Positions 1 to 22,500 of a stretch of DNA of 60,000 nucleotides are shown here, piece by piece. Under the pieces are notes generated by a model. It had not been told where the DNA came from and searched no databases. It saw only the letters and a program-made list of their open reading frames with translations. The DNA lies in assembly GCF_000002995.4 (NCBI RefSeq), contig NW_025062479.1, positions 13,995,221 through 14,055,220 on the forward strand. Direction: 5' to 3'. The first letter of the stretch is position 1. The number at the start of each line of letters is the position of its first letter. Source of the DNA: Brugia malayi (taxonomy: Eukaryota > Nematoda > Chromadorea > Rhabditida > Onchocercidae). The position numbers and the translations under genes were made by a program.

Positions 1-11097
<11,097 letters not shown>

Positions 11098-11252
11098 AAC
11101 TATGTAAATGTTTTTTTTTTTTTAATGAATGCAAAATTTGATCAATTTTTATGGATCATTCTAGTTAATGACGAAAAATACATTTGAAATTTTTTAATGA
11201 AAATCCCTTCGGTTTTATTTATTATTAAAATGAAATTCATTAAAAAGTTGCT

Positions 11253-11258
<6 letters not shown>

Positions 11259-11300
<42 letters not shown>
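11259..11300. repeat. (AT)n tract in DDR 3' flank
   Basis: About 42 bases of alternating AT, 160 bases after the DDR stop codon and probably in its 3' UTR. Confidence 0.9.
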
Positions 11301-11305
<5 letters not shown>

Positions 11306-11486
11306 AGCTTTTCCATTTATCTATCATCATTAATTTGTATGAATATTATCACCAGATTATTTTATACATTTTAATTTAAATGTTAAAATTAATTCTAAAA
11401 AATCCAAAATTAAAAAAATTTAAATCAATTTAAAATTAAGTGGATGAAAACATTCTACATAATCATTTTCTTTCTTTTCTGTATTA

Positions 11487-11492
11487 AATAAA
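11487..11492 (+). terminator. Candidate poly(A) signal AATAAA for DDR gene
   Basis: The first AATAAA found after the DDR stop codon lies about 390 bases downstream. In this AT-rich sequence a hexamer alone is weak evidence. Confidence 0.4.
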
Positions 11493-11874
11493 GAATGTAA
11501 TAATTATTTCGATTGTTTTAAATTTGTCTTTTGTTTTTAAAGGATGTAATTTTTTTTTCTGATCAAAATTCACTAAATGTATGATAGTCTTATGCAGGGT
11601 TAATTTTTGTTTGTTTTTGTTTTTTTCCTTTCCTTTTCTTTTTTGCATATGTTACTTGGTGTTCTTATTTTTGTGTATGTAATAAATGAAAGTGTTATTT
11701 TGTCCGTTATTTCTATAACAAAAAGAAGTGTTTTGTAAATTTCAAAAAGTTAAATTTTTTTTTATTTCAAATTACTTTTGTACAAAATGCAAATTTTGTC
11801 ACTTTTAAGTTGACACCACATTAAATTTGTAAATCTGATCATTTTGATTGACAGTCTAGTATTTTACTCTTTCT

Positions 11875-11906
<32 letters not shown>

Positions 11907-11932
11907 TTTGATAAATTCATTTCTAAAATAAG

Positions 11933-12616
11933 CCGAAGATTGTCATCTTAAGCTGACAATTGTTTTTATTAATACCTAAAAGAGACTAAACAGTTTGTGA
12001 CAATTCATAATTAATAAACTGGAAATTATCAAAAAAGAAAGGAAAAAAATAGAGAATACTGAATTGAAAATAACAGTAATGTAATTTACGGTGTAGTATT
12101 TTACATTCCAATTGAAGCTACCAGAAATTTTAAACTCTTATTCATTATTAATATATTTATTGTATGTTGTTCAGAGAAAATTGAAGATTTAAAATTCTGA
12201 TATAAGCAATGATTTGCAATGGTATTTGATAAATTGACAAATTGATAAATTCAAGGAAGTATCGTCTTAAATTTTCGGCAAAAGCACTTGCAAAAAGAGA
12301 AAAAAAGGAAAAACGGATTTAAAATACTTCAGCAAAAATACGAAAATACCAGAAAGTTTTGTCTTCAATTAAAAAAAATTTTTATAGATTAAATTATTTT
12401 ATTGTTTCCTCTTTGTAATGCTAAAAAAGGCATTTTAACTCATCAACAATCTATTCAATTTATGGTAATGGAACCAATGGAATGTTATCATCCTAATCTG
12501 ACAATTGTTTTTATTGTTAAGACAAATTAGATAGATCACATGATAAGATCATTCATAATTAAAGAACTGGAAGTGAAATTATCACAAAAAAAAAGAGCAT
12601 TCAATTGAAAATTTAA
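11933..12616. repeat. Diverged direct repeat pair (about 140 bp copies)
   Basis: Copies at about 11933-12077 and 12479-12616 share an ordered series of blocks: TGACAATTGTTTTTATT, a short spacer, CATAATTAA, an ACTGGAA block, a poly(A)-rich part, then AATTGAAAAT. They lie about 545 bases apart in the same orientation. Confidence 0.6.
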
Positions 12617-13949
12617 TTGTGAGTTTTTTTTTTTCCTTTACAAATGCTAAAAAAAGAGCAAATTAATTACTTATTAAAAAATTAAAATAATTAAATAATG
12701 ATTGAACATTTTCAAATTCAAGCTACTACATTTAAATTGGCTACTAAAATATTAGCAAAAATTAGTTTCCTGAAGAATAAAGTGATCTTTTATTTTTTAA
12801 ATTTCTGAAAATGGATTCAACGAATAAGAGATCATGAAAACCGTACTTTCGTTCCATTACACCATACCAGAATGATTTATCCATTTTGTGCGCAAAAATC
12901 AAAAAAAAAAAAAAATTATCAAATTATCGGGGACGGTTTCCTTTCTTATCCTCATTGACCAGTTTTTTTTCAAAAAAAAAAAAAAAAAAAAAGAAAAAAA
13001 ATGGAGAAAAAAACATCTCCTAATCAATTTTAAAAATTTGACCTAGAAAAAGAAGTCGACAGATTATTGAAAGAAGATTAGAAAGTTGCTTAATTCTAAT
13101 CAAGCTTACACGATAATTTTACATTTTAAATTTATAACCACTAAGGAATATGTCAAATTAAAAAAAAAATACTATTATACTACCTGAATGTTAAAAGCCT
13201 CTGATTTTTTTCTTTAATTAAATATTCAAACTTAATTTAATTTAAATAATTATTTTGCAAAAATTGCTTTCTGTTTTCTATATGGAAGAAGAAAAAAAGA
13301 AGATTAATATTAGTTTGTTATGATTTGGTTATCAGTTATTAACAGCACAATGCTCTCTCTATTTCCGTCATACTCTTATCATACTTTTATTATTTAATGA
13401 AGTGATATATTAACAGTTTATAATACAATATGTTCACACATATTTTGTACATTACCACAAATCAATCATTCAGCCATTTTTTTTTACGTTTTTGCTTTTT
13501 TCTCACTTTTAATTTTCACAAAAAATATTACGCAATTCTTTGAATCTTTTTTTTTTACAAAAAAACACAAAATATAACGTAATAGTGAAACTTTTCAATG
13601 AAAAGAAAAAGCAAGTGAAAAAAGAAAGAAATGACTGGAAAAGTTTACTTCATCATATTATTAAAGAATAATTTAAGAAAAAAAAAAATGCTATGAGTGA
13701 TAACATTAAACAAATGATTTGATCATATTTAATGAATGGACAATTTTTTTTGTCACCACTTAAAATAATATCAACTAAATTTCATCCCACCTACCAGTTA
13801 AGATTTAAATTCAATTTAGTAAACAAACATTACTTCTTACCACTTACTTTATACTCCACATTTACATCCTTAGCAGACGTTATTTTATCTCTCCCACTCA
13901 TTTACATATCATCGAGATCCATGTGAATTTATATTGTAAGACGAGAGGG

Positions 13950-14926
13950 AATAGATTGTGTGTGCATATATGTGCGTGCGTGTATGTATGTGTATGTGTA
14001 TAGAGAAGAAGTGTCACCCTTTTCCTTTTCTTTGCAATATGACTTTTGTTGAGGTGTCACCTCTTTCCAGAGCATTAAGGACAACATCAAGCAAGCGTTC
14101 ACTCTACCACTGCTTGCGACAAAAAGTGCCACGTATAGCACGGAGACATCCAGAGAGGTGTGCAGGACATACGTAGGATGAGTAAAGAATAAAGGTAAAG
14201 AGAGATACGAGAGGGAGAGGAGAGGGAAGAAAGTAAGGTTAAAGGATAGAGTAAGAGTACGAGTAAGGTAGATAGGTAAGGAGGAGGATAAATGAGAGTG
14301 AAGTTAGACTAAGGATACGGCAAGACGATAGGACGAGGTTGAGTGGATAAATTAATTGTTATGATGATGCCATTCCGATGCTCGTCGCCCGTTTGTCGTC
14401 CCCTCCGCTTGTCACGAGAGGTTATACTCTATCCTCCCTGCGTGTTGTTAGTATTGCTCCATTGAAGCTTACCGTTCTGCGCGCACATACACAGACAGAC
14501 AGACACGCACATACGTCTACATACATATGTCGAGTGGAAGTGGAGGGGAGTGTACATAGATAGACCCAACCGACCGGCTACGACGACACCCGAATAGCCT
14601 TCTTCTCGCATTGATCGTATGTGTATGTGTATGTAAATACGTGTAGATAACAGGCTGAACACGGAGAGCACAGAGAGTGCAACAACAGCAGCAGTAGCAG
14701 CACTGCCACGGCAACAGCAACGATATGTTGACGTACGCTGCGTTGCGGACACGCGCGCGCACGCCCCACCCGACCAGCATCACAACTACTATCTTCGCCA
14801 GCATCCGCGGCGGTGGTGGCACTGACAGCAGCACAGCACGAGAAGAGGGTCCCCTGCTTTACCACCCATTACGTCCTATCCGAGCTTAGTTGTCCTGTAA
14901 TATATCATTGTGACATCATTTTTTTG
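13950..14926 (+). promoter_or_regulatory. GC/CpG-rich island: probable promoter and 5' UTR exon of the GMEB gene
   Basis: Base composition shifts sharply here from about four fifths A+T to near balance, with many CpG steps. The island contains TG and CA alternating tracts (13958-14000, 14478-14530), a purine-rich stretch (14172-14340), CAG-type triplets (about 14683-14722) and a CGCGCGCGCAC run (about 14750-14761). It ends in the strongest splice donor nearby, TTTTTTG|GTAAGTATAAAG (exon end 14926), consistent with a non-coding first exon spliced to 15758. Short open frames in the island show no recognisable protein. The transcription start is not determinable by eye. Confidence 0.6.
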
Positions 14927-15793
14927 GTAAGTATAAAGTTATCTTTTGTTCTGTTCATTAGCAAATATTATACGTACGTGTATATGTGAATATATTCATT
15001 ATTATTGACTAAAAAAAAGAGGAATAAGCGCGCGTTATGAGGTAACCAAAGCATTAATAATAACAGATTATATCATTTCTCTTAAAAAAGCAGAAATAAT
15101 TTTTTAACAAACGTGGCATAACTAAATTATCTCGAAATAAAAAATTTCTGAGAGTCTGTTGCAATGTAAGGCGGACTTAACTGGAATATTACAATCGTAA
15201 ATTATATAGCCGTAAGTGATCACTTCATTTTGGTCTACCTTATCGTGTAAACGGTGACGTAAGCGACGGCGGACAATGACCAAGTTTTGCGGTCATGTAC
15301 TCTAGCTAGCCCATTATGAACATTCTTCATCCATTTTGCGGGAAACTCTTCAAATTTTAATTGACAAATCATCCAACTTCTCTGCTGTGTCATCATTTTT
15401 TGAGTAATATTCACTGACTATTTTGTTCAAGCTATGTTACGTTACATTAATATGCGTATTTGTGATGCGATAAACACATGTCTAAATTATTTCAGCTTAA
15501 GATAAAAATAAGTTTGCATGATACATAATGCTGCAGTTGCGTGCATATAAATGTATATAGTTGCAGATACCTAAAACTGACCTCACCTGTAATAGTCATT
15601 CATTGATTAGGCGATTGTAGCTTTAATAATGTAATCTTAATCAATCGATATCGTTTTTTTTTTTTTTTTCTTTATTAAATTATCGTGAATTAGGCTATTT
15701 TAGATCAAAGAAATGTGTAAGAATTAAATGAAAAGAAGTTATGATTGTGAATTATAGGTTATTCTTCCTGAGGGTTTGTGAAACGCACTAAAG

Positions 15794-18176
15794 ATGTCAA
15801 TCAATGGAGCAGATGATGGTGGCAGTACTACACCAGTAGATCTCAAAGCACCTATTTTGGAGGTTAGTTTCACATATGGCATTAGACTCAGAATATTTTC
15901 CAATCACATTAATGTTTCAGAAATGCTTCATTCGCTTTGTATATTTAGTTCTGTTTTTTTATTTGTTTTTTAAGAGGGTTTTTCCTTTCCATATGTTGTT
16001 GAAATCAATTTAATATTTACTCACTATTTAGATTGCATGTTGAGTTTATATATTTTAAAACCTCATTTCATGTTTAACAATATTGCTCTTCTCTAAAACT
16101 TTGCCAGTTTTTTCCTTCCGTTTTGCTAAGTCTTGTTTTTGAATTTTTCAGGTAAGATGTGGACATTTGGTAGCTCGTTTACACACTGAAAAGTTCGTCT
16201 GCCCGGGAATACATCAACCGTGCATTGAACTTGATGGTTTGTTGTTAATATCAGATATCTCCAAACTGATTAATTTTCAGGAAGCTTTAGAGTATTATGC
16301 GACTATAATTACGCAAAATCGTATCTTCAAATAGTAATTATGCGCCCACTAGCAACCATACCTTTATATTATGGGCGTTTGCGCATTGATGACTGACCAT
16401 TTTTAGTAATGATAGTGTAATTTCATGAAGCACACTGGAATCAATTAGTTGGCTGATAGTTCTTTATCTCAAGACAATTTTTTGCAGTCTTCCAATTTAT
16501 GGCATTGTTGAAAATGTTATTTGGACAAAAACATACAGTTGCTCTTCCTATCTTTTACTGCCTAATACAATGAGACGAAAGTTTAGCACATTATTTTCAT
16601 ACCTTATCATATCTTATTAGCATTATTTATTTTATTTAGGTGAACTGATTAGCCCCAAAGAATTTACAATACGTGCTAATAAAGATAAACAAAAAGACTG
16701 GAAAGGAAGCATTCGTATTGGCAAGTCAAATATGAGGTATGACTCTTACGAACATTGAGAATTTCAGGTGAAAGACCTTATTTTGGATAATTTTGCACGT
16801 TTTGTTGCTGAATAGAGGAATTAAACAGTGCTTTGGTGTTTAATATGAATATGAAAGTTATTTTTGAAAAATTTAGAAGTGATTAGTTACTACAATTTAT
16901 GAAACAAATACAGTAAGTGCACAATTAAAAAAGTTTGTCCTTTCAAAATAGTATTATGGGTAGTTTTTTGTTCTGTTAGTTTTGGAATCTTTGTACATCT
17001 CTCAGCCTTTTTATTTTTTTCTTTATGTTGTCAGTATAAAAGATGCCTAAGAGGATTTCGTTGCAGTTTTTTGGCGTAAAATCAGCTTTGCTGTTAATAA
17101 GGAGTCAACGAAGGCTTTTGACTCCAAAATTATAGGTAAAACAAAAACAAGGAAATTAAATTTTTATCTTTTTTATAACACGTTTCAGAGCATTAATGGA
17201 AATGAAAAGCCTCGATTTTTACAATCACGAGAATTACTGCAGCGCGAAATGTCAGTCACGAAATTTTATGTCGTTTAAAAATCACCTTACAGAAGCATAT
17301 TTAAACGCTGACTTGCTTTATGGAGCAACGTCATCCTCATTTGATGAAGATAAGAAAAGTGGCATCATGAGGTGATTGATTCTCATCTCATTTTATGGAA
17401 ATATAATCAAATACTTTGAACAAATATTTTAGCACTAGCTGCTACAGATACGGTGTCATTTTTGAATTATTTCAAGCAGATTTAAAAAATATGCATATAT
17501 TTATGATTTTTTATGGGATTTCTTAATTTTTTGCAGCCTTTATTCACAAGTGAATGAACGAAGTAATTCGGTTGTTAATGGTATGTTTTCTCGTCATATT
17601 TATTTGTCGACTCGTTGACTATTATTTATTCAATTATACAGTGACTAACTTTCTCGAACTGCAAACTCCCATTAAATTTTGGTATTGAGATGCATGTAGT
17701 TTATTGGATTGAGAAATAGAATATGGAGTATTTTTTCATGTAATTACTGCATTTCTGTTTTTCAGCAATAATGTCAACGTTTATGAAGGGTCAGAAATTC
17801 GATGAAGATCTCATGCCGGCAGAAGAAGATGCAGCCGGCTCAAGTAACAGCGCCGTAATGGTCATGAAAAATCGTATGTTCTAGTTTATTAGAGAATTTA
17901 TATGTCTTTTAATTATTTGTTGGGCTTACCTCTTTCTTTTTTCATTTTTTCCTCCCAGATAACTGGTATATTTTTCTACGTGTAAGCTATGTGGTATGAT
18001 ATGGATAAAACATGTGTTATGAAAACTACTGGAAATGTCAGACTGTGATTGTACTTGAGAAAGAATACTTTTGCGTACATAATGGTCTCAACAAAGTATG
18101 GGACATAGTGTCTCCATCATGCATACAGGATGAAAACGACGAAATGAGATTTTTTATTTGAGGAATAGTGTTATTT

Positions 18177-18209
<33 letters not shown>

Positions 18210-19206
18210 ATAAGCACTTTCATTTTGTTATGTCTTTTAGAACCAATCAAATTCTGGGCAGGTATGGATGAGATGGGACTTTTAAGTGATTTAACAGACG
18301 TTATGATTACATCTATGGAACATCTTCGTCGTCTTGCACTAATGGGACCGTCACAGAGAGATGCAGGTAAACGTTTACCATTTTGTTTAATTACGTTAAA
18401 ATTATGTTTTTGAGCAAAACAATTTGCACTAATTTCGAGCAGAGCAAAGCTTTTTTATCTTGTTCTGTCATAAACTGTGCTATAAAATTTTGATTTTACA
18501 CTTTTCATACTGTTTGATTATGAACAGAGTGATCTTACATTATCATACAGTTGCAAAATTCCCCGGCGACATATTTTGTAAAAAATTGCTTCAAAAATCT
18601 TTTTGCTTGCAGTTGCGGAACGATTAACTCGAGTTGCTGGCGCATTAGATTTAGACGAAACTATCGGTTCCAGAATACAAGCAGAACGACTTAATTGCAC
18701 TGTGGAAACAAGTTTGCTGAGTAACGAAATTCAAGGTACACAAGTTTCATAATTCTACACATCATCGGTCGTTTTGGACTCAAGAAAAACGTTCATGGCA
18801 TTGAAAATTTTTCAAAACAACAGGCATTCTTGAATATCCATTGTTTTTTAAAACTTATTAAATTATTACAATAAAATTAATAGTAAGATTGAAGTGGATA
18901 GTAACATATAAGCTGATCGATAATGAGATATCTGTAAATCACTATTAAGCAGAACTGCAAAAGAAAACCGAAGTGAGCTGGCGTAGACTAGAGGAATCAC
19001 GACGGAAGGCGTCACGAATTGATGACCTATTCTGCGAAGATTCTTCACCAACTGTACCAGGGAAACGTCGAAGGCATTCCACTGCAGCTCCTTCTGTATG
19101 TGTTACAGCATCAACGATAACATCTGCACCTACTTCCGCTACGGCAACTGCTACTGCGGCACCAATCATCGATGAAAATAATGGCTTATCAATGGTAGAA
19201 CAGTGA
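15794..19206 (+). CDS. gmeb: GMEB-like SAND-domain transcription factor
   Basis: Nuclear DNA-binding protein of the glucocorticoid modulatory element-binding (GMEB) type, 362 residues. Nine coding exons: 15794-15862, 16152-16236, 16640-16736, 17189-17371, 17537-17580, 17766-17873, 18241-18366, 18613-18735, 18953-19206 (TGA). The SAND domain spans about residues 24-115, with FVCPGI, LISPKEFTIRA, the DNA-contacting KDWKGSIR segment, and the zinc-binding motif FYNHENYCSAKC that marks GMEB and related SAND proteins. After it come an acidic serine-rich linker, a helical conserved region (FWAGMDEMGLLSDL..MEHLRRLAL) and a likely coiled coil (about residues 235-300, with a KKTEVSWRRLEE run). The tail is a basic KRRRHS patch followed by a low-complexity Ala/Thr/Ser segment. 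The start was chosen as the first ATG in exon 2 (acceptor at 15758), 36 bases into that exon. Intron phases agree throughout. Which of the several nematode gmeb paralogues this is cannot be decided here. Confidence 0.93.
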
Positions 19207-19234
19207 ATCTCATCTGTTCTGTACATCCTGTTTT

Positions 19235-19236
<2 letters not shown>

Positions 19237-19293
<57 letters not shown>
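19237..19293. repeat. Poly(T) run, 57 bases
   Basis: Uninterrupted T homopolymer beginning 31 bases after the GMEB stop codon, inside the presumed 3' UTR. Its exact length is prone to sequencing error. Confidence 0.9.
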
Positions 19294-19294
<1 letters not shown>

Positions 19295-19581
19295 ACAAGC
19301 TATTGTTTCTTGTTTTTTTATATATCCAGCATTTTTAATATATGTGAATTTATTTCGTTGTTTATTAAGCTATTAGTGTATTAGCCTGTCGAATTATCGT
19401 ACATTGGCTGAGAGGGTTATTTGAATTGTTATTCCTTTTTCATCATTGTGTATAAGTTGATCCACTCCTTACCGGTGGCTGTTTCCATTCAAAAACAGGA
19501 TCTATAGTATCCACTTTTCAATAGATAATTATAAGAAATTAGCATCGGAGACATCAGTCTCTTGTTTAGCTTCTTTAAATC

Positions 19582-19587
19582 AATAAA
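19582..19587 (+). terminator. Candidate poly(A) signal AATAAA for GMEB gene
   Basis: The hexamer lies about 375 bases after the stop codon, in sequence of higher complexity than elsewhere. Sequence of similar texture continues for another kilobase, so a longer 3' UTR is possible. Confidence 0.4.
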
Positions 19588-22500
19588 AAGTGTTATTTCA
19601 TCTTTACCGTTTAGGATTATTACATCAGCAGATAAGTTTTTTTTTTTTGGCTTACGTGGAGTTTCAATTTAAAGAAAAAAGTATTAGTTGGGATTATTTT
19701 CTTTACGTTCGTGGTTGTATTTTTACAGGAATTCTGATATATTCATTTTGGAGGAATTACAAATAGCTATATTGATTTACTGATTTTCACATTTGAAAGA
19801 GATTTTTTGTTCAATAGATTTCACTCATCCTTTAGAACGTTTACGTCGTTTTCCGATGGTCGTGGATTTGTATGGTTTTTATTTTTTCAAAACGATTATG
19901 AGAATGGTGATGAATCAGGATTGCTTAGTAATAGCAGCGAGAATAACTTTTCGCCGAATAACATGAGAATAACTTTTCATAAAAATTCACAAAAATCGTT
20001 TTTCTATGGATCATATAAGCAGTCTCTTTTTTAGAGATCCTGTGACATGACCAAATATCTTCTTCACAGAGGAATTTTGAACAAAAAATCGAAATCGTAT
20101 TACGCGTTGGTGGTTATGTAACAAATCTTTGCATCATAAATTGTTTCAGGAAGGATGGTTCTTTTCTGTTAAAATTCATTAGTAAAAGAGCTATTGCAAC
20201 TATTTCTTTAATACTATTGAGCTTGACTGGTTAGCATTTAGCATTAATTAATTTCACTTATTAAGCGTTTTTGTCCAAATGTGAAATCTTTCTGCATTTT
20301 TTTCTAAAACACATTTTCACAGATTCAAAAATTTCGTAGGACTATGTCCAAATTTATGATTTTGTTTGTTCGAAAAACCTTTTGAAATTTAAGAAAAAAG
20401 AAAAATGACAATACTAATGAAAAATTTTTACAGTAGTAGAAATTGTAGAGATTGCTGAGAGAAAACTGCCGGGAATTTATTTTGATTGCTTTTAATTTAG
20501 CGGATTTTGTGTCTCTGAGGCTAATCAACTGTAAATTTCACGTTATTTCAAAAAGTGGATTTGCTCGGCGAAGTAAGCAAATTTTAATTTCTTGCTCAGG
20601 CAATCAGTCTCTTGTTTGATTTTTCACAGGTTGCTTCACTCATTGCTTTTTTCCTTGCATTCTTTCGGGACAAATGATCTTAGCAGTCCATGGAGGAAAG
20701 GATATATCATTCGCCAATTTCAAATTTTTTTTTTTTTTTTTTTGACTGAAGCAACCTAATGATTTGCTTCTTTACGAAGTTTGGATCTCTGTTTTGTTTA
20801 CACTGTTTTATAGGCTATTTACAGATATAGCTGTTAAGGTCTGTTTCAGTGTTGAGTTTACTCAATTGCTTTTTTTTTTGCTACTAATTTTGTTTATTTT
20901 TCTTTATATATGTCATTAAACATAAAAAAAAAAAATTTGTTTGGCACTCGAATTCAGCAAATTTTAAGAAGACACAGGTAAGTGTAATTTTTCTTTTTTA
21001 AATAAAACGTGATTTTTATTTCTTGACTAAAGAATTTTATAGTTGATAAACGGTAGGTGGATGAGTGATACGATAATTTGATCAGTTAACTGAAGCCGTC
21101 AATATGTAACTTAAAACAGGAAGAAATTTCTTATTGGTTAAATATTTCTATAACAATTAATTGATGCGACTTAGGATTTACACTTCGTAGTGAACATTTA
21201 TTTCCATCCCTTTTTCACAACTTTTTTTTTAAAGATTGAGGAGTTTGTTCCAAATAAATATATTTGTCGATGACTCTTTTAAAAATAAAAAGTTTTACCT
21301 AATGATAATCTATGGTTTGCATCTGTTAAAAATTTTAAGTCGCAAAACATTTGAAATTCTTGAAAGATATGCGCATTGTATTTTACAATAGCAAATAGCA
21401 ATCACAAATGTATGGAACTTGTAGTTCGTAAAAGGTATTATTCGAGTAAGTTATTAGTTACGATAGTCTTTATTTCGTTGTTGAATATGGTTTCAGATTG
21501 CATTATGACTGTATTTTTAAAATAGGTTTTAAAAAAAATAAAATTTATGTATTAATCGGAGGATCATTCCGCATAATCATCTTTGTTAACTTTTATCAAT
21601 AGTCATCTAATAATGAACACTAAGGTTTTTTGTCAAGTAAATCAAGTCATTATATTTTTGTATCATCGGATGAAATGACAATGTTTTTTTTTTTTTTTTT
21701 TTTTCATTAGTTTTATTAAATTATCTACATTGGGGAGTAACAAGTTTTCAAAAAGTTAAACTTTAAACATTTAAAGGAGTTAAAATATTGCTAACTCGTA
21801 AATATAAAATACAGAAGCTTATGATTTATTTTAAAATGAAGGAAAATAGCTAATATTTCTATTTCATACTGATTAAATAATAGCACTGATAATTGAAAAC
21901 GGTAATAATCGATTTAAAAAAACAATAACAAGATTTGAGTTCTAAAATATACATGTAGAAATTAGCTGTACTTTTACAATAAATTGCCAAATTTTTATTA
22001 ATTAAACAGATAAGAAATTGTACATTTCATATTTTATCAAATTTCATCACATTTCATATTTTATTCCTTTTTTTAGTCTGATAAGATAGGCTTAAACTTA
22101 TGCTCACTCTGTTATAAAATTGTTCACTGTTATTTCTTCATTTAATTCCAATGCACAATCAGTTTAGGTTTTTTTTTTTTTTTTTTTTCATTTAATATAA
22201 AATGCAATATGAATGTAGAAAAAGTAAATTTTTCACGATTACACAGTCGAAATATAAGAGCAAACTCACTTATATATTTCATCGAAACGAAAAAAAAAAA
22301 AATTATTTTGGTTTTTTGAAATTATCCTAGCAAATGATATTATATATTCAAAATTTTAATTTCTGATTTTCAATTTTTAGTCTAATCACATTATTATCGA
22401 TAGGTACTAAAATTTAATTTTCATACGATCTATAAAAATGTGATAAATAAAATAAGATAAATTATTCAGGGAACAATTAATGATTGGCAAATTATTGCTT

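Larger units (their letters stand above)
11098..13949. other. Gene-free interval between DDR and GMEB genes
   Basis: Simple AT-rich sequence with poly(A) and poly(T) runs. It holds a pair of diverged direct repeats (11933-12077 and 12479-12616) and no open frame with plausible protein character. The first few hundred bases are probably DDR 3' UTR. Confidence 0.7.

Noticed and set aside
13958..14000. TG-rich stretch considered as telomere-like or microsatellite gene feature
   Set aside because: Irregular GTGTATGTAT sequence, neither telomeric repeat nor coding; treated as part of the promoter island.
14378..14865. Several overlapping open frames of 60-107 codons in the GC-rich island on both strands
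   Set aside because: Higher GC lowers stop frequency, so long frames arise by chance. None has recognisable motifs, and frames overlap in three phases.
18945..19298. 117-codon minus-strand frame opposite the last GMEB exon
   Set aside because: Antisense shadow of the coding exon extended by the poly(T) run (poly-Lys).
19807..20034. 75-codon plus-strand frame after the GMEB gene
   Set aside because: No splice sites, homology or codon pattern in support; more likely 3' UTR or non-coding.
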